Of a stretch of DNA of 57,633 nt, positions 44,401 to 52,296 are shown in pieces. Position 1 is the stretch's first letter. Every line of letters starts with the position of its first letter. This stretch comes from Acidobacteriota bacterium (GTDB taxonomy: Bacteria > Acidobacteriota > Terriglobia > Versatilivoradales > Versatilivoraceae). The notes under the pieces were generated by a model that saw nothing but the letters and a program-made list of their open reading frames with translations, was not told the DNA's origin and did not search any database. A program made the position numbers and the translations under genes. The stretch is taken from NCBI GenBank assembly GCA_022826755.1, contig JAJDUG010000070.1, positions 1 through 57,633 of the forward strand. Direction: 5' to 3'.

Positions 44401-45704
44401 AGCCGCGCCGCAGCAGCAAGATAGCGCCGGCTGTCGGCGAAGGTTCTTCGCAGGGTCGTCGCCAGGGTCCGGCTCACCAATGGCAGGTCCCGCAGCAGGA
44501 TCGGAGGCAGGTCGCTGGGCCGGGGCTTGTCGCCGTGGACCGGTATGGGCTTGCCCTCGAAGCGGGGGCGCTTCCACACCAGGATGTCTCCCTCGCCCCC
44601 GTCTCCGGCGTCGCCGGTCCAGAGGTAGAGCGCGATCGGTCCGTTCTGCTCGGGGGACTCCAGGGAAACGGAGAAGCTCTGCTTGCCGACCAGGGGCGTC
44701 ACCGGCTCGAGCCAATGATTCAGATGACCCACGCTGTTGAACCTCCACAGGGGCTCGTACCAGCGCTCGATCTCCGCCGTCAGCCTGGCGGAATCCTGCG
44801 GGGAGAGCGAGCGCCAGCGCGCGCGCACCTTCTCCAGCAGAAAGGAATCTCCCCCGACCTCCCCGTTGAGGACCCTCCACAATATTCCCAGGTATTTCCC
44901 CGACAAACCGTTTCGCTCAGCGACCTCGTCCACCCTGGCTCCGTCCTGACGCAACTCCAGGGTGGCCCGGACGTATTCTTCGAGGGGAACCTGTCCATAG
45001 TCGATCGCAAGAGGGATATCCCCGTACATCCACTCCCGGCGCCGCACTTCGGTGTAGCGTCCGTAAAAGGAGCGGATGCGTCCCAGGATCTCGTCGGTCC
45101 AGTCACGACGGGTGCTGTGCCTGGAAAACCGAAATCCGTCGGGAAGCAGCACCGCGTGCCGGACGATCCCCTTGGCCGCATCCAGGTACTTTCCCAGCAA
45201 GGCGGGCGACATCACCAGGGCCTCGCCGGTATTGGTGAACCCCTCTCCGGCGGCTCCGTCGATGGGAAACTCACGAGCGGGCTGCAGATCCACCCCCAGA
45301 AGGTCCCGCAAGGTGTATTCAAACTGGGCGTTGCTCAGGCGGCGCAGCACCACCCGGCCGGGATCTCCCGCTCTGGACCGCGCTTCAGCCTCCAGCAGGC
45401 CCCGAGCCCATTCGAGGATCCGCCGGCGCTCGGCGGGACTCGGCCGAGGCGATGCCTCGGGGGGCATCTGGCCGGATTCGACCATGGCGATGACCCGGGT
45501 CCAGACCTGCAGGTCCCGGCGCGCCGCCGCACCATCGGAGAACCGCTCCAGGTCCAGCTCACCGACTTTTTGCGAGGTCGAGTGGCAGCTCAGGCAATAC
45601 TGCCGCAACAGCGGCCGAACGGATCGGGAAAATTCGTCCTCGGCCCCCGCCGGCGCCCAGGCGGCCAGCAGCAGGACGACTGCCGGAATGCCGTTCCGGA
45701 ACAT
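41451..45704 (-). CDS. Giant DUF1587/DUF1595/DUF1592/DUF1588/DUF1585 protein
   Basis: A 1417-aa secreted protein with signal peptide at residues 1-21. An N-terminal c-type-cytochrome-like segment has CxxCH ('YCLSCHS', about residue 36) and 'SGQMPPEA'; a DUF1587-like region ('RLSNAQFEYTLRDLLG') follows near 125. A long region with no domain I recognise (about 190-930) comes next. Then come DUF1595/1592-like ('FAERAWRRPLEARE', 'LVSPNFLYRIEQ', 'LSYFLWSSMPDDELF'), DUF1588-like ('SPVLRGNWIFETLLG', 'GCATCHDRIDPLG', a second CxxCH) and DUF1585-like ends. Relatives are usually 700-900 aa. The ATG of the DUF1552 gene overlaps its stop. Confidence 0.88.
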   Translation of the reverse strand: MFRNGIPAVVLLLAAWAPAGAEDEFSRSVRPLLRQYCLSCHSTSQKVGELDLERFSDGAAARRDLQVWTRVIAMVESGQMPPEASPRPSPAERRRILEWARGLLEAEARSRAGDPGRVVLRRLSNAQFEYTLRDLLGVDLQPAREFPIDGAAGEGFTNTGEALVMSPALLGKYLDAAKGIVRHAVLLPDGFRFSRHSTRRDWTDEILGRIRSFYGRYTEVRRREWMYGDIPLAIDYGQVPLEEYVRATLELRQDGARVDEVAERNGLSGKYLGILWRVLNGEVGGDSFLLEKVRARWRSLSPQDSARLTAEIERWYEPLWRFNSVGHLNHWLEPVTPLVGKQSFSVSLESPEQNGPIALYLWTGDAGDGGEGDILVWKRPRFEGKPIPVHGDKPRPSDLPPILLRDLPLVSRTLATTLRRTFADSRRYLAAAARLAGPGPPPDLEALASREGLNPDLLRRWTGYLGIGPPRSGREQPLSLAMENLQKTAQLNGWRTPLSGAAPAPYQDTAYLVANSGDQSWQIPGTVPPRSVVVHPTRQRWVGAGWRSPQELTVGVEARVEDAHLDCGNGIEWVLKLRQSGLERILASGSLENEHRAIRPDQRFRLSRGDEISLLVGSLKHNARCDLTRVDLTVREVAEAERIWDLADHVVDSVLEGNPHGDAFGNPDVWRFFTLEEPPSARLHAIAPGSALYRWLDTLSNPAPGHQSAEAARQVATLLDSGPPAARDHPDALLYSRITALDGPFLRDIDLAAAGRQVESSRSEPSTDSGPGISNGLDGIEFGRRPGGQPLDEASLLVDGSTRIRVEVPRRIAQAYNFVAEAALDSSLGKAGSVQVHAGLEVPQSTQGLVPPVGANDAHPEANANPEPARYPVIVGNDATRGRFREAFAAFRKWFPPAMCYSQIVPVDEGITISLFHREDKALSRLVLEEEEKRALDRLWHELRYVSRDAFTIADSFDEWWNFGAHYKKFTRESREEPIRRRAQQYLEELRSSQSRHLDALLRFAERAWRRPLEAREKAGVLNLYTSLREEGQEHDPALRSLLGRVLVSPNFLYRIEQPAAGVDPQPVSSWELASRLSYFLWSSMPDDELFRLAANGSIREPTVLAGQADRMLKHARTRALAMEFAAQWLGFREFDQDQGKNERLFPTFARRRADMHEESVRFFEEFFRRDRSVIDILDADYTWLNQELADHYGIPEPEVTGSEWRRVQGIKQYQRGGVLGMGSMLSKQSGASRTSPVLRGNWIFETLLGNHLPKPPPNVPELPEDERHTQGLTVRQMVERHRSLPGCATCHDRIDPLGLALEGFDPIGRRRTRDLAGRPVDSGVELQPGIEFRDLAGLRTYLLEQRRGEFLRNFCRKLLGYALGRSVEVSDERLLDEVLQALERADFRFSAAVATIVQSPQFLNQRGRDAGSPDQP

Positions 45705-45838
45705 GGAATGACCTCATTGGGCGGAAGGGACGGTTTGCCGACTTTGGGTGATTTTAAGAAATGTGTTCACCAAAGGCCAGTATCCAACGAATGGCAAATC
45801 GCTTAACGATGTTGCGTAGAAGGGGCGATAATGGAGGC

Positions 45839-47137
45839 ATGTCCGAGTTGCCGCCCGGGCCGCGGGTCCCACGCCTCTTTCAGATGTCCCATTGGATCTT
45901 CCGGCCCATCCCCTTCATGCGGTCCTGTGCCGCAAGCTACGGGAACGCCTTCACCATTCGCTTTATCGCCACACCGCCGATGGTCTTTATCAGCCAGCCT
46001 GCCGCCATCAGGCAGGTCTTTACCGGAGACCCCGCCAACCTGCAAGCCGGGCGTGCCAACCGGGTGCTGAAACCGATCGTGGGCTCCAACTCCATACTCA
46101 TGCTCGACGGGGCTCGGCACAAACGTGAACGCAAGCTGCTGATGCCGCCCTTTCATGGCGAGCGCATGCGCCTTTACAGCCAAATGATGTGCGAGATTGT
46201 CGACCGATCGATCGTCTCCTGGCCGATCGGAGCCTCTTTTCCGATTCACCCGCACATGCAGGAAATCACTCTGGACGTTATCCTGCGCGCCGTCTTCGGG
46301 GTAGCCGAGGGTGAGCAGCGTTGGCGGCTGCGTCTAACCATGGTCGAGGCTCTCGGGTTGGCCGGCAGGAACCCCCTCCTCCTGGTCGCAGCCTGGAATC
46401 GCCTGGTTCGAATCCGTCGAGAAATCGACCGCTTGTTGTACGCCGAAATCGCCCGCCGAAGGGCAGCGGCTCAAAGCGATGCCAGTGACATCATGACCCT
46501 GCTGGTGGCTGCCCGTGACGAAGAGGGCCGGCCCATGAGCGACGAGGAAATCCGGGATGAGATGGTCACCATGTTGGTGGCCGGCCATGAGACAACAGCC
46601 ACCTCGCTGGCGTGGACGATACACTCTCTCCTGCGCAACCCGGAGGCGCTGGCGGCTGCCCGCGCCGAGGTCGCTCATGTGATTGGAGAGGGACAGCGAC
46701 TGCCCGCGCCTTCCCCGGAACAGATCGCCGCACTCGAGTATCTGGACGCAGTCATCAAGGAGACGGCGCGGCTCAATCCGGTGGTGCCCATCGTGGTCCG
46801 CCGGCTTGACAAGGACACACCCATCGGTGACTACAACATTAAGGCTGGGAATATCGTGGCTCCCTGCATCTATCTTACCCACCGGCGGCCTGACTTGTGG
46901 CCGGATCCGGAGGTCTTCAATCCGGACCGGTTTGTGGGGCGGCGCATCGATCCTTACACTTTTTTCCCATTCGGCGGGGGCAACCGCCACTGCCTTGGTG
47001 CGGCGTTCGCGACCTACGAGATGAAGATCGTGCTGGCTCGCCTGTTGTCGCGTGTCAGCCTGCGATCCGACGGGGGTCAAACGGTTCGGGTGGTGCGAGG
47101 GGCATCACCTTTGCTCCCTACGGCGGCGTACCCGTGA
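45839..47137 (+). CDS. Cytochrome P450
   Basis: A heme-thiolate monooxygenase of 432 aa from ATG 45839. The reading frame is open to 45761, so a start at 45809 is possible; no ideal Shine-Dalgarno decides. The I-helix is 'VAGHETTATSLAWTIH', the ExxR motif is in 'KETARLNPVVP', and heme binding is 'FFPFGGGNRHCLGAAFA' with the proximal Cys. There is no membrane anchor, so it is a soluble bacterial type. No ferredoxin or reductase gene lies nearby; substrate unknown. Confidence 0.93.
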   Translation: MSELPPGPRVPRLFQMSHWIFRPIPFMRSCAASYGNAFTIRFIATPPMVFISQPAAIRQVFTGDPANLQAGRANRVLKPIVGSNSILMLDGARHKRERKLLMPPFHGERMRLYSQMMCEIVDRSIVSWPIGASFPIHPHMQEITLDVILRAVFGVAEGEQRWRLRLTMVEALGLAGRNPLLLVAAWNRLVRIRREIDRLLYAEIARRRAAAQSDASDIMTLLVAARDEEGRPMSDEEIRDEMVTMLVAGHETTATSLAWTIHSLLRNPEALAAARAEVAHVIGEGQRLPAPSPEQIAALEYLDAVIKETARLNPVVPIVVRRLDKDTPIGDYNIKAGNIVAPCIYLTHRRPDLWPDPEVFNPDRFVGRRIDPYTFFPFGGGNRHCLGAAFATYEMKIVLARLLSRVSLRSDGGQTVRVVRGASPLLPTAAYP

Positions 47138-47302
47138 TAGCCTCCATGAACTGATATCGAATCAGGCCGATGCAGCACCTGTCAGCGCCGTAACTGCAAC
47201 AGGCAGGCTATGTCTATCCAATTGGGGCAGCAGGCGGAATCGTTTTTGGGTGTATCTGCTCGAGAAGGGGATGTGCCACCGATAACCCAGGTTGATCGGC
47301 CC

Positions 47303-48079
47303 ATGGACCGGGGCCCGCGCGCCAAATGGAAACCATCTCTTGCAGGGACCGTCCGGCGGCTTCTCCCGATGCTGATCCTGCTGGCAGCCGGCTGGGAAGC
47401 CTCCTGCTCCCCGAGCCCTGCCCAGCAGTTTCAGCACTTTAGCGCGCCCAGGCCAATGCAGCCGGGCCACACCCTGGTTGTGGGCTTCATGGGCGGCCGC
47501 GACTCCTGGCGCAACACCGAGGTGGGGGTGGGCCGGACGGCCCAATGGCTCCGCCGACAGGCCATTCCCAGAGTACACGTGGAGACCGTCGAGAACCTCA
47601 AGCGGAACCTGGCGCTTCGACTGGTTCGGGCCTGCCTGGACAGCAACGGCGACGGACGCCTCCAAGCGGAAGAACGGCAACGGGCACGCATCGTTCTCTA
47701 CGGTCAGAGCTTCGGAGGCGCCGCCGTGGTGAAGTTCGCCCGCCAGTTGGACCGCCTGGGTGTCCCGGTTCTCTTGACCATCCAGGTGGACAGCGTGGGC
47801 CGGGGCGACGCCCTGATTCCCCCCAACGTCCGCGCCGCCGCCAACCTCTACCAGGACAACGGAGCCATTATCCGCGGCGAAGCTCCCATCCGGGCCGCCG
47901 ACTCCGGCCGCACCCGCATTCTCGGAAACTTCCGCTTCGACTATGCGAACCTGGACATCGACCTTTCCCACCTGCCCTGGTACAAGACAATCGCCCGCAG
48001 GGCCCACGCCAAGATGGACCGCGACCCGAGAGTCTGGCGAAAGGTGGAAGAGTTGATTCTAAAGGTCTTTGCAGATTGA
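47303..48079 (+). CDS. Exported alpha/beta-hydrolase-like protein with an EF-hand-like loop
   Basis: 258 aa from ATG 47303; the frame extends to 47210, but the shorter start puts a hydrophobic signal ('LLPMLILLAAGW') near the N-terminus. The nucleophile elbow reads 'LYGQSFGGAAVV'. 'DSNGDGRLQAEE' fits the canonical calcium loop DxNxDGxxxxxE. No family was recognised with certainty. It might be a secreted lipase/esterase-like or thioesterase-like protein with calcium-dependent stability. It ends 35 bases from the convergent AAA ATPase gene. Confidence 0.7.
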   Translation: MDRGPRAKWKPSLAGTVRRLLPMLILLAAGWEASCSPSPAQQFQHFSAPRPMQPGHTLVVGFMGGRDSWRNTEVGVGRTAQWLRRQAIPRVHVETVENLKRNLALRLVRACLDSNGDGRLQAEERQRARIVLYGQSFGGAAVVKFARQLDRLGVPVLLTIQVDSVGRGDALIPPNVRAAANLYQDNGAIIRGEAPIRAADSGRTRILGNFRFDYANLDIDLSHLPWYKTIARRAHAKMDRDPRVWRKVEELILKVFAD

Positions 48080-48114
48080 CGGCGTTGGTGAGAATTCTTC
48101 CGAGGCCGTCCGAT

Positions 48115-49548
48115 CTATTCCAGAAAACCGACGATACGCCGAGAAAACTTGTCCGTCGCGTGCTTCATCTCGGCGTATGCTTCCTCGAAGTCCTTCGTCA
48201 TCAGTTCGGGTTTCAGATCGGGATCCTCAATTCTCTCAGTAGCGATCTGAACCGCGCGATGAACCCACTCCTTGATGAATGCCGGGGTCGTGCCCTGGCT
48301 CATCTCGACAAGCTTTTTGAAATCAGTGGCTTCCTGGTCGTAGCCCTTCGCATACTGTGCGATGTAAAGGCTCCTTAATTCCCTTCGGGGAGGACCAAAG
48401 TAGACGCATTGGCTGATCCTTCCCGGCCGATCCTTGATGGCAGCCTCCAAACGCTCGATGGAATTGGTGGTGAGGACAACGCCCACGTCCTCGAAGGGCC
48501 GCAAACCATCCATCAGGTCCAGGAGATCGCCCAGAGCAGAAGAATGAAGACTGATGTCCCGTGAGGAGAACACCAGGTCCACATCTTCCAGGAAGACGAT
48601 GGCCGGCTGATAGGCTCTGGCGAATTCGAAAACCTTTGCCGCTTGCTCCAGGGTCGTTCCGGCAGCGAAAATGCAGGCCGTTTCGGTCAGTCGTCCGCTC
48701 AGGTAGCGGCAGGCAAACGTCTTGCCGGTCCCTGGCGGGCCATAAAGAAGCAGTCCCCGACGAATGGGAACACCGTGGCGCTTGAGCAGTTCTCGTCGTT
48801 CATGCAGGTCGATGACCTTGCGCCAAAGTATCTTGTAAATCTCTTCATCGACGATGAAGTCCTCCTGCGGAACGGGTGTTGCAGTTCTGAAAGTGACCCG
48901 CAGCCTTGCCGGCTTTTCAGGATCGCCGTATTCGTCCCTGGTTCCGGCTTCATACACAAACGCGACATTCTTTCCGCGGTAGATGGAGGAGACAAGGCTG
49001 TCTCGAACGAATTTCGCGATCCACTCGTCGGCGCGTCGGGGGTCTGCCGCTGCGACGGCCAAAACCAGTCGTTCGTGCTCACTAACGTATCGCAGGCGCA
49101 CGATCACATGGTTGCCCGAAGACGTGCTCGGAAATATCCAGAACTGATCGACCGGAAGAAAGACGTCTTCCTCGGGTCCGACCGGCCAGGCAGCGCGTGG
49201 CGACAGGGTTATGTCTCTGGACGCCCAGCCAGGCCGCTCGGCGTGCAATAGATCGTTGAGAGCCTCGTCGTTGCTGGACTTGATTCGTCTCACCCCGGGA
49301 AAACCGGCCACCGCCCTGTCGATGGCGCGATAGGTATCGACGAATCGATAGGCCGGCAATTCCTTTTGACTGACGACGAATTTCTCGACCGCATCGCCGC
49401 CAACCTCAACACGCAGGCGGTGGTCGATTCGCACCTCGTGGTCATGGAACCACCGTTTTAGCCGCCGCCACCAAACCCGCGGCGAGTACCCGGCCAGTCC
49501 CAGTCTTTGTTCTTCCAAGTCGTTCTCCCAATTGAATATGGCCAACAT
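48115..49548 (-). CDS. AAA family ATPase
   Basis: 477 aa. The N-terminal half (1-235) has no domain I recognise. The AAA module has Walker A 'GPPGTGKT' (270-277), Walker B 'AIVFLEDVD' (316-324), sensor-1 'TTN' (360-362) and a 'DRPGRIS' arginine-finger region near 373-379, as in classical AAA/FtsH/BCS1-like proteins. There is no protease domain and no membrane segment, so it may be a remodelling or unfolding ATPase. It is alone on the minus strand. Confidence 0.88.
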   Translation of the reverse strand: MLAIFNWENDLEEQRLGLAGYSPRVWWRRLKRWFHDHEVRIDHRLRVEVGGDAVEKFVVSQKELPAYRFVDTYRAIDRAVAGFPGVRRIKSSNDEALNDLLHAERPGWASRDITLSPRAAWPVGPEEDVFLPVDQFWIFPSTSSGNHVIVRLRYVSEHERLVLAVAAADPRRADEWIAKFVRDSLVSSIYRGKNVAFVYEAGTRDEYGDPEKPARLRVTFRTATPVPQEDFIVDEEIYKILWRKVIDLHERRELLKRHGVPIRRGLLLYGPPGTGKTFACRYLSGRLTETACIFAAGTTLEQAAKVFEFARAYQPAIVFLEDVDLVFSSRDISLHSSALGDLLDLMDGLRPFEDVGVVLTTNSIERLEAAIKDRPGRISQCVYFGPPRRELRSLYIAQYAKGYDQEATDFKKLVEMSQGTTPAFIKEWVHRAVQIATERIEDPDLKPELMTKDFEEAYAEMKHATDKFSRRIVGFLE

Positions 49549-49585
49549 CCTGAGTAGTCGGCAAATACGGTTTCCATGGGTGGCG

Positions 49586-49594
49586 ATTGTAGCA
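49586..49594 (-). promoter_or_regulatory. Extended -10 (TGCTACAAT) upstream of the AAA gene
   Basis: TGCTACAAT on the minus strand, about 38 bases before the ATG at 49548. The -35 region is poor. Same core as at 15314-15322. Confidence 0.4.
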
Positions 49595-49748
49595 TGGCCG
49601 TGATAACTGGAAACTGGCGCGAATCAGGAGCCTTACCGGAGCCGCCCCGTGGAATCCAGCGCGAGAACCCGGAGTTCTGGAAAACTTCTGAAACTTTCCC
49701 CCTGCTTGTGGGTTATTGAGAAGATGGTCGGGCGAGACGTTGAGGGCA

Positions 49749-50291
49749 ATGACCGGTGCCACCGCATTTGAGGCGTTCGTTCGCAAGTACCAGGACATGG
49801 TATTCGGTACTGCGGTCCGGTTGCTGGGAGACGAAAGCGAGGCTCAGGACGTGTCCCAAACCGTGTTTCTAAAGGCTTTTGAACGGTTCGACCAGTTGGG
49901 CGAGAGCCCCTCGACCGGAGGATGGCTCAGAACCGTGACCACCAACCTCTGTCTGAACCACCTGTCCCGATTCCGGGCCCGCTGGCGCCTGTTCAGTCAG
50001 AGGCGACCCGGCGAGTCCGAAACGGAACCGGGTTATGAAGAACGGCTGGTGGCGAGAGGCTCACTGCAAGCGGACCTGGAACGGGCCCAGGAACATGCCC
50101 GCCTGGAGAGGGCCGTCCGCCGCCTGCCGCGGCACCAGCGGGTGCCCCTGGTGCTGTTTCATTTCGAGGAGAGAGGCTACGCTGAGATCGCCCGACTGCT
50201 GGGAGTTTCGCTGGGCAAAATAAAGACCGACATTCACCGGGGGCGAGAGACCCTACGGAAACTGATGGTGACGGATGATGAAACCCTCTGA
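49749..50291 (+). CDS. Sigma-70 family (ECF-like) RNA polymerase sigma factor
   Basis: A 180-aa two-domain sigma factor. Region 2 spans about 10-75 ('YQDMVFGTAVRLLGDESEAQDVSQTVF') and region 4 about 120-172 ('RRLPRHQRVPLVLFHFEERGYAEIARLLGVS' in part, then 'KIKTDIHRGRETLRKLM'). I chose ATG 49749; TTG codons at 49716 and 49740 are alternatives. It overlaps the next gene, a membrane protein, in the layout typical of ECF sigma and its anti-sigma. Confidence 0.9.
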   Translation: MTGATAFEAFVRKYQDMVFGTAVRLLGDESEAQDVSQTVFLKAFERFDQLGESPSTGGWLRTVTTNLCLNHLSRFRARWRLFSQRRPGESETEPGYEERLVARGSLQADLERAQEHARLERAVRRLPRHQRVPLVLFHFEERGYAEIARLLGVSLGKIKTDIHRGRETLRKLMVTDDETL

Positions 50292-50730
50292 TCTGGAACC
50301 TCTCATTCACCGAAAGCTGGCGGAGCTGCCGGCTCCGAAAGCCCCCAAGACGCTGCTGCCCCGAATCATGGCCGAGGTGCGCCGAACCCGGCGGAGCCCG
50401 AGGAGCCAACATACCTGGATTGGTGGGGTCTGGCAGCGGCCGGCCATCCGGCTGTTTGGGTGGGCTGCACTGATCCTTCTGGGGGTCCTTGCCGTGGACT
50501 GGAGCTCCGGCGCCAGGGTTGGAAGCACCTGGGCCGTTTTCCTGACGACCGCGGAAGAAGCCGCCATCGGCGCTGGGGCTGTGTTGCGCGAGGCACGGGT
50601 CCTCTGGCGTGTATTTTTGGAACCCATTGCCGCTTACCTGGTTCTGTGGGTCAGCGCCATGTGGGTCTTGTTTGCACTGCTCTGGGAGGCACTCAGGAGC
50701 GTGCTCTGGGAAGGGAGCGTCCAACAATGA
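50278..50730 (+). CDS. Membrane protein, putative anti-sigma factor
   Basis: 150 aa from ATG 50278 (an ATG at 50275 is adjacent). The N-terminal cytoplasmic part ('DLEPLIHRKLAELPAPKAP') is short, followed by hydrophobic segments near 58-76 and 118-138. There is no HxxxCxxC zinc motif, so it is not a classical ZAS anti-sigma. The role is inferred only from overlap with the sigma gene start-to-stop and membrane topology. It overlaps the following gene by four bases (ATGA). Confidence 0.6.
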   Translation: MKPSDLEPLIHRKLAELPAPKAPKTLLPRIMAEVRRTRRSPRSQHTWIGGVWQRPAIRLFGWAALILLGVLAVDWSSGARVGSTWAVFLTTAEEAAIGAGAVLREARVLWRVFLEPIAAYLVLWVSAMWVLFALLWEALRSVLWEGSVQQ

Positions 50731-52226
50731 AGACGAACTGGCAAATATTGGCAGTATTGGGAGTCACGCTGGGTCTGGCAACCAGCGTCGGAGCGGTTCA
50801 AGAAGCCGCAGCGCCATCAACGCCCGAACCACCCGTTGAGGTTGATGTCGAAATGGATATCGATATCGACGTCGACGGTGAGGTCGTTCAGATCGGACGA
50901 AGCTACACCCTCTCTGCCGGCAAGCGGGTCGAGAGCGCAGTCGTAATCGCGGGCACCGCTCGCATTGAGGGAACAATAGACCAGGATCTCGTAGTGGTCG
51001 CCGGAGCGGCGACCCTTGCCGGCACCGCCCGCGTCGGCGGGGACGTTGTCGTGGTAGGCGGAACAGGCGACGTCCAACCTGGAGCCGTGGTTGGCGGAGA
51101 CCTGGTGGCCGTGGGCAGTGGCTTGAAGGTGCCTCCCGGGTTCTCCCCGGGAGGAGACCAGGTCTCGGTCGGCGCCTTTGCCTTGGGAGACCAGGTGGCG
51201 AGTGCCGTTCCATGGCTCACTCGAGGATTGCTCTGGGGCCGGCCGATAGTACCCGATCTCTCCTGGATGTGGGGTTTCGTGGCCGTTTTCGCGCTCTTGT
51301 GCCTGCTCATCAACCTGGTGTTCGACGGGCCGGTGCGGGCCTGTGTGCACACGCTCGACGGGAAGCCATTGACCACCGGGCTGACCGGATTACTGACGCT
51401 TCTTCTGATCGCACCCGTGTCATTCATCCTGACGGTTTCGGTAATCGGACTGGCGCTGGTTCCCTTCCTGTGGTTCGCTCTTCTGATCGCCGGCCTCATC
51501 GGCAACGTGGCCGCCGCTCGCTGGATCGGAAGCCGGGTTCTGCCCGAGGAGTCGCCGCACAACCGTCTGCAGACCGCGCGGTCGGCAGGAATCGGCCTGG
51601 TTGCCATCATCCTGGTCGGCATGGTTCCGGTCGCCGGCCTCACCGCCTGGGCCCTGGTGAGCCTTCTCGGCCTGGGAGCGGCCGCCACCGCGCTGGCTGC
51701 CGGCTTGAGGCGCGAGAATCCCCCCGCGCCGACACCACCGCCGCCCACCGCCGAGTCGGGAAGCGACACCTCCAGCGGCGCTGCTGCCGAGCCCTCCAGC
51801 AGCGAAACGGCGCCGGCGGCGTCCCCGCCTCAGGGTGAGAACCTCTCATCCTTTCCGCGGGCCACTTTTCTCCGGCGGCTGGGAGCCCTGCTGCTCGACC
51901 TCTTGCTGGTGACGGCAATCACGCTGGCGTTCTTCGAGATACACCCGGGCAGATCCTTTGTCCTGCTGCTGGTCTATCGGGTGGCGCTCTGGAGCTGGAA
52001 AGCGACCACCGTGGGGGGCATCATCTGCGGTCTGCAGGTGGTTCGGATGGATGGGAAGCCCCTCGCCTTTACCGATGCGCTGGTGAGGGGACTGGCCAGC
52101 ATCCTGTCGGCGGTGGCCGCGGGACTGGGTTGGCTCTGGATCCTCTGGGACCCCGAGCGACAGGCCTGGCACGACAAGATTGCGGGAACCGTGGTGGTGC
52201 GGGTCCCGGCCGGCCGGCCGCTGTAG
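50727..52226 (+). CDS. Bactofilin/polymer-forming domain fused to RDD membrane domain
   Basis: A 499-aa exported/membrane protein from ATG 50727. Signal at 1-22 ('ILAVLGVTLGLATSVGA'). A Val/Gly-rich bactofilin-like repeat region (about 65-145: 'DLVVVAGAATLAGTARVGG', 'VVVVGGTGDVQPGAVVGGD') is followed by four or more membrane helices (about 165-330). A Pro/Ser/Ala-rich linker (330-370) precedes an RDD-like C-terminus ('RRLGALLLDLLLVTAITLA', 'WHDKIAGTVVVRV'). Third gene of the sigma factor operon and a likely regulatory target. Confidence 0.8.
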   Translation: MKTNWQILAVLGVTLGLATSVGAVQEAAAPSTPEPPVEVDVEMDIDIDVDGEVVQIGRSYTLSAGKRVESAVVIAGTARIEGTIDQDLVVVAGAATLAGTARVGGDVVVVGGTGDVQPGAVVGGDLVAVGSGLKVPPGFSPGGDQVSVGAFALGDQVASAVPWLTRGLLWGRPIVPDLSWMWGFVAVFALLCLLINLVFDGPVRACVHTLDGKPLTTGLTGLLTLLLIAPVSFILTVSVIGLALVPFLWFALLIAGLIGNVAAARWIGSRVLPEESPHNRLQTARSAGIGLVAIILVGMVPVAGLTAWALVSLLGLGAAATALAAGLRRENPPAPTPPPPTAESGSDTSSGAAAEPSSSETAPAASPPQGENLSSFPRATFLRRLGALLLDLLLVTAITLAFFEIHPGRSFVLLLVYRVALWSWKATTVGGIICGLQVVRMDGKPLAFTDALVRGLASILSAVAAGLGWLWILWDPERQAWHDKIAGTVVVRVPAGRPL

Positions 52227-52233
52227 CCGGCCG
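52211..52233 (+). terminator. GC hairpin at the end of the bactofilin-RDD gene
   Basis: CGGCCGG (52211-52217) pairs with CCGGCCG (52227-52233) around a nine-base loop that contains the TAG stop. There is no T tract. It may only reflect the GC-rich gene end. Confidence 0.3.
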
Positions 52234-52253
52234 ACCGTGGCCCGGCGACTCAA

Positions 52254-52280
52254 TCAAGAGCCGAAAGGCACTCGGCTTGA
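52254..52280. terminator. Hairpin in the convergent spacer
   Basis: AGCCGA (52259-52264) pairs with TCGGCT (52272-52277), with extra TCAA/TTGA pairing outside. It could stop either the sigma operon (+) or the carbonic anhydrase gene (-). Confidence 0.35.
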
Positions 52281-52296
52281 GGGAACTGATTGGAGC

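Noticed and set aside
41457-45806. A 1449-aa plus-strand open frame opposite the DUF1592 gene
   Set aside because: It is the complement of a well-supported gene in GC-rich DNA; no domain, signal or membrane pattern is seen and its length only reflects codon bias.
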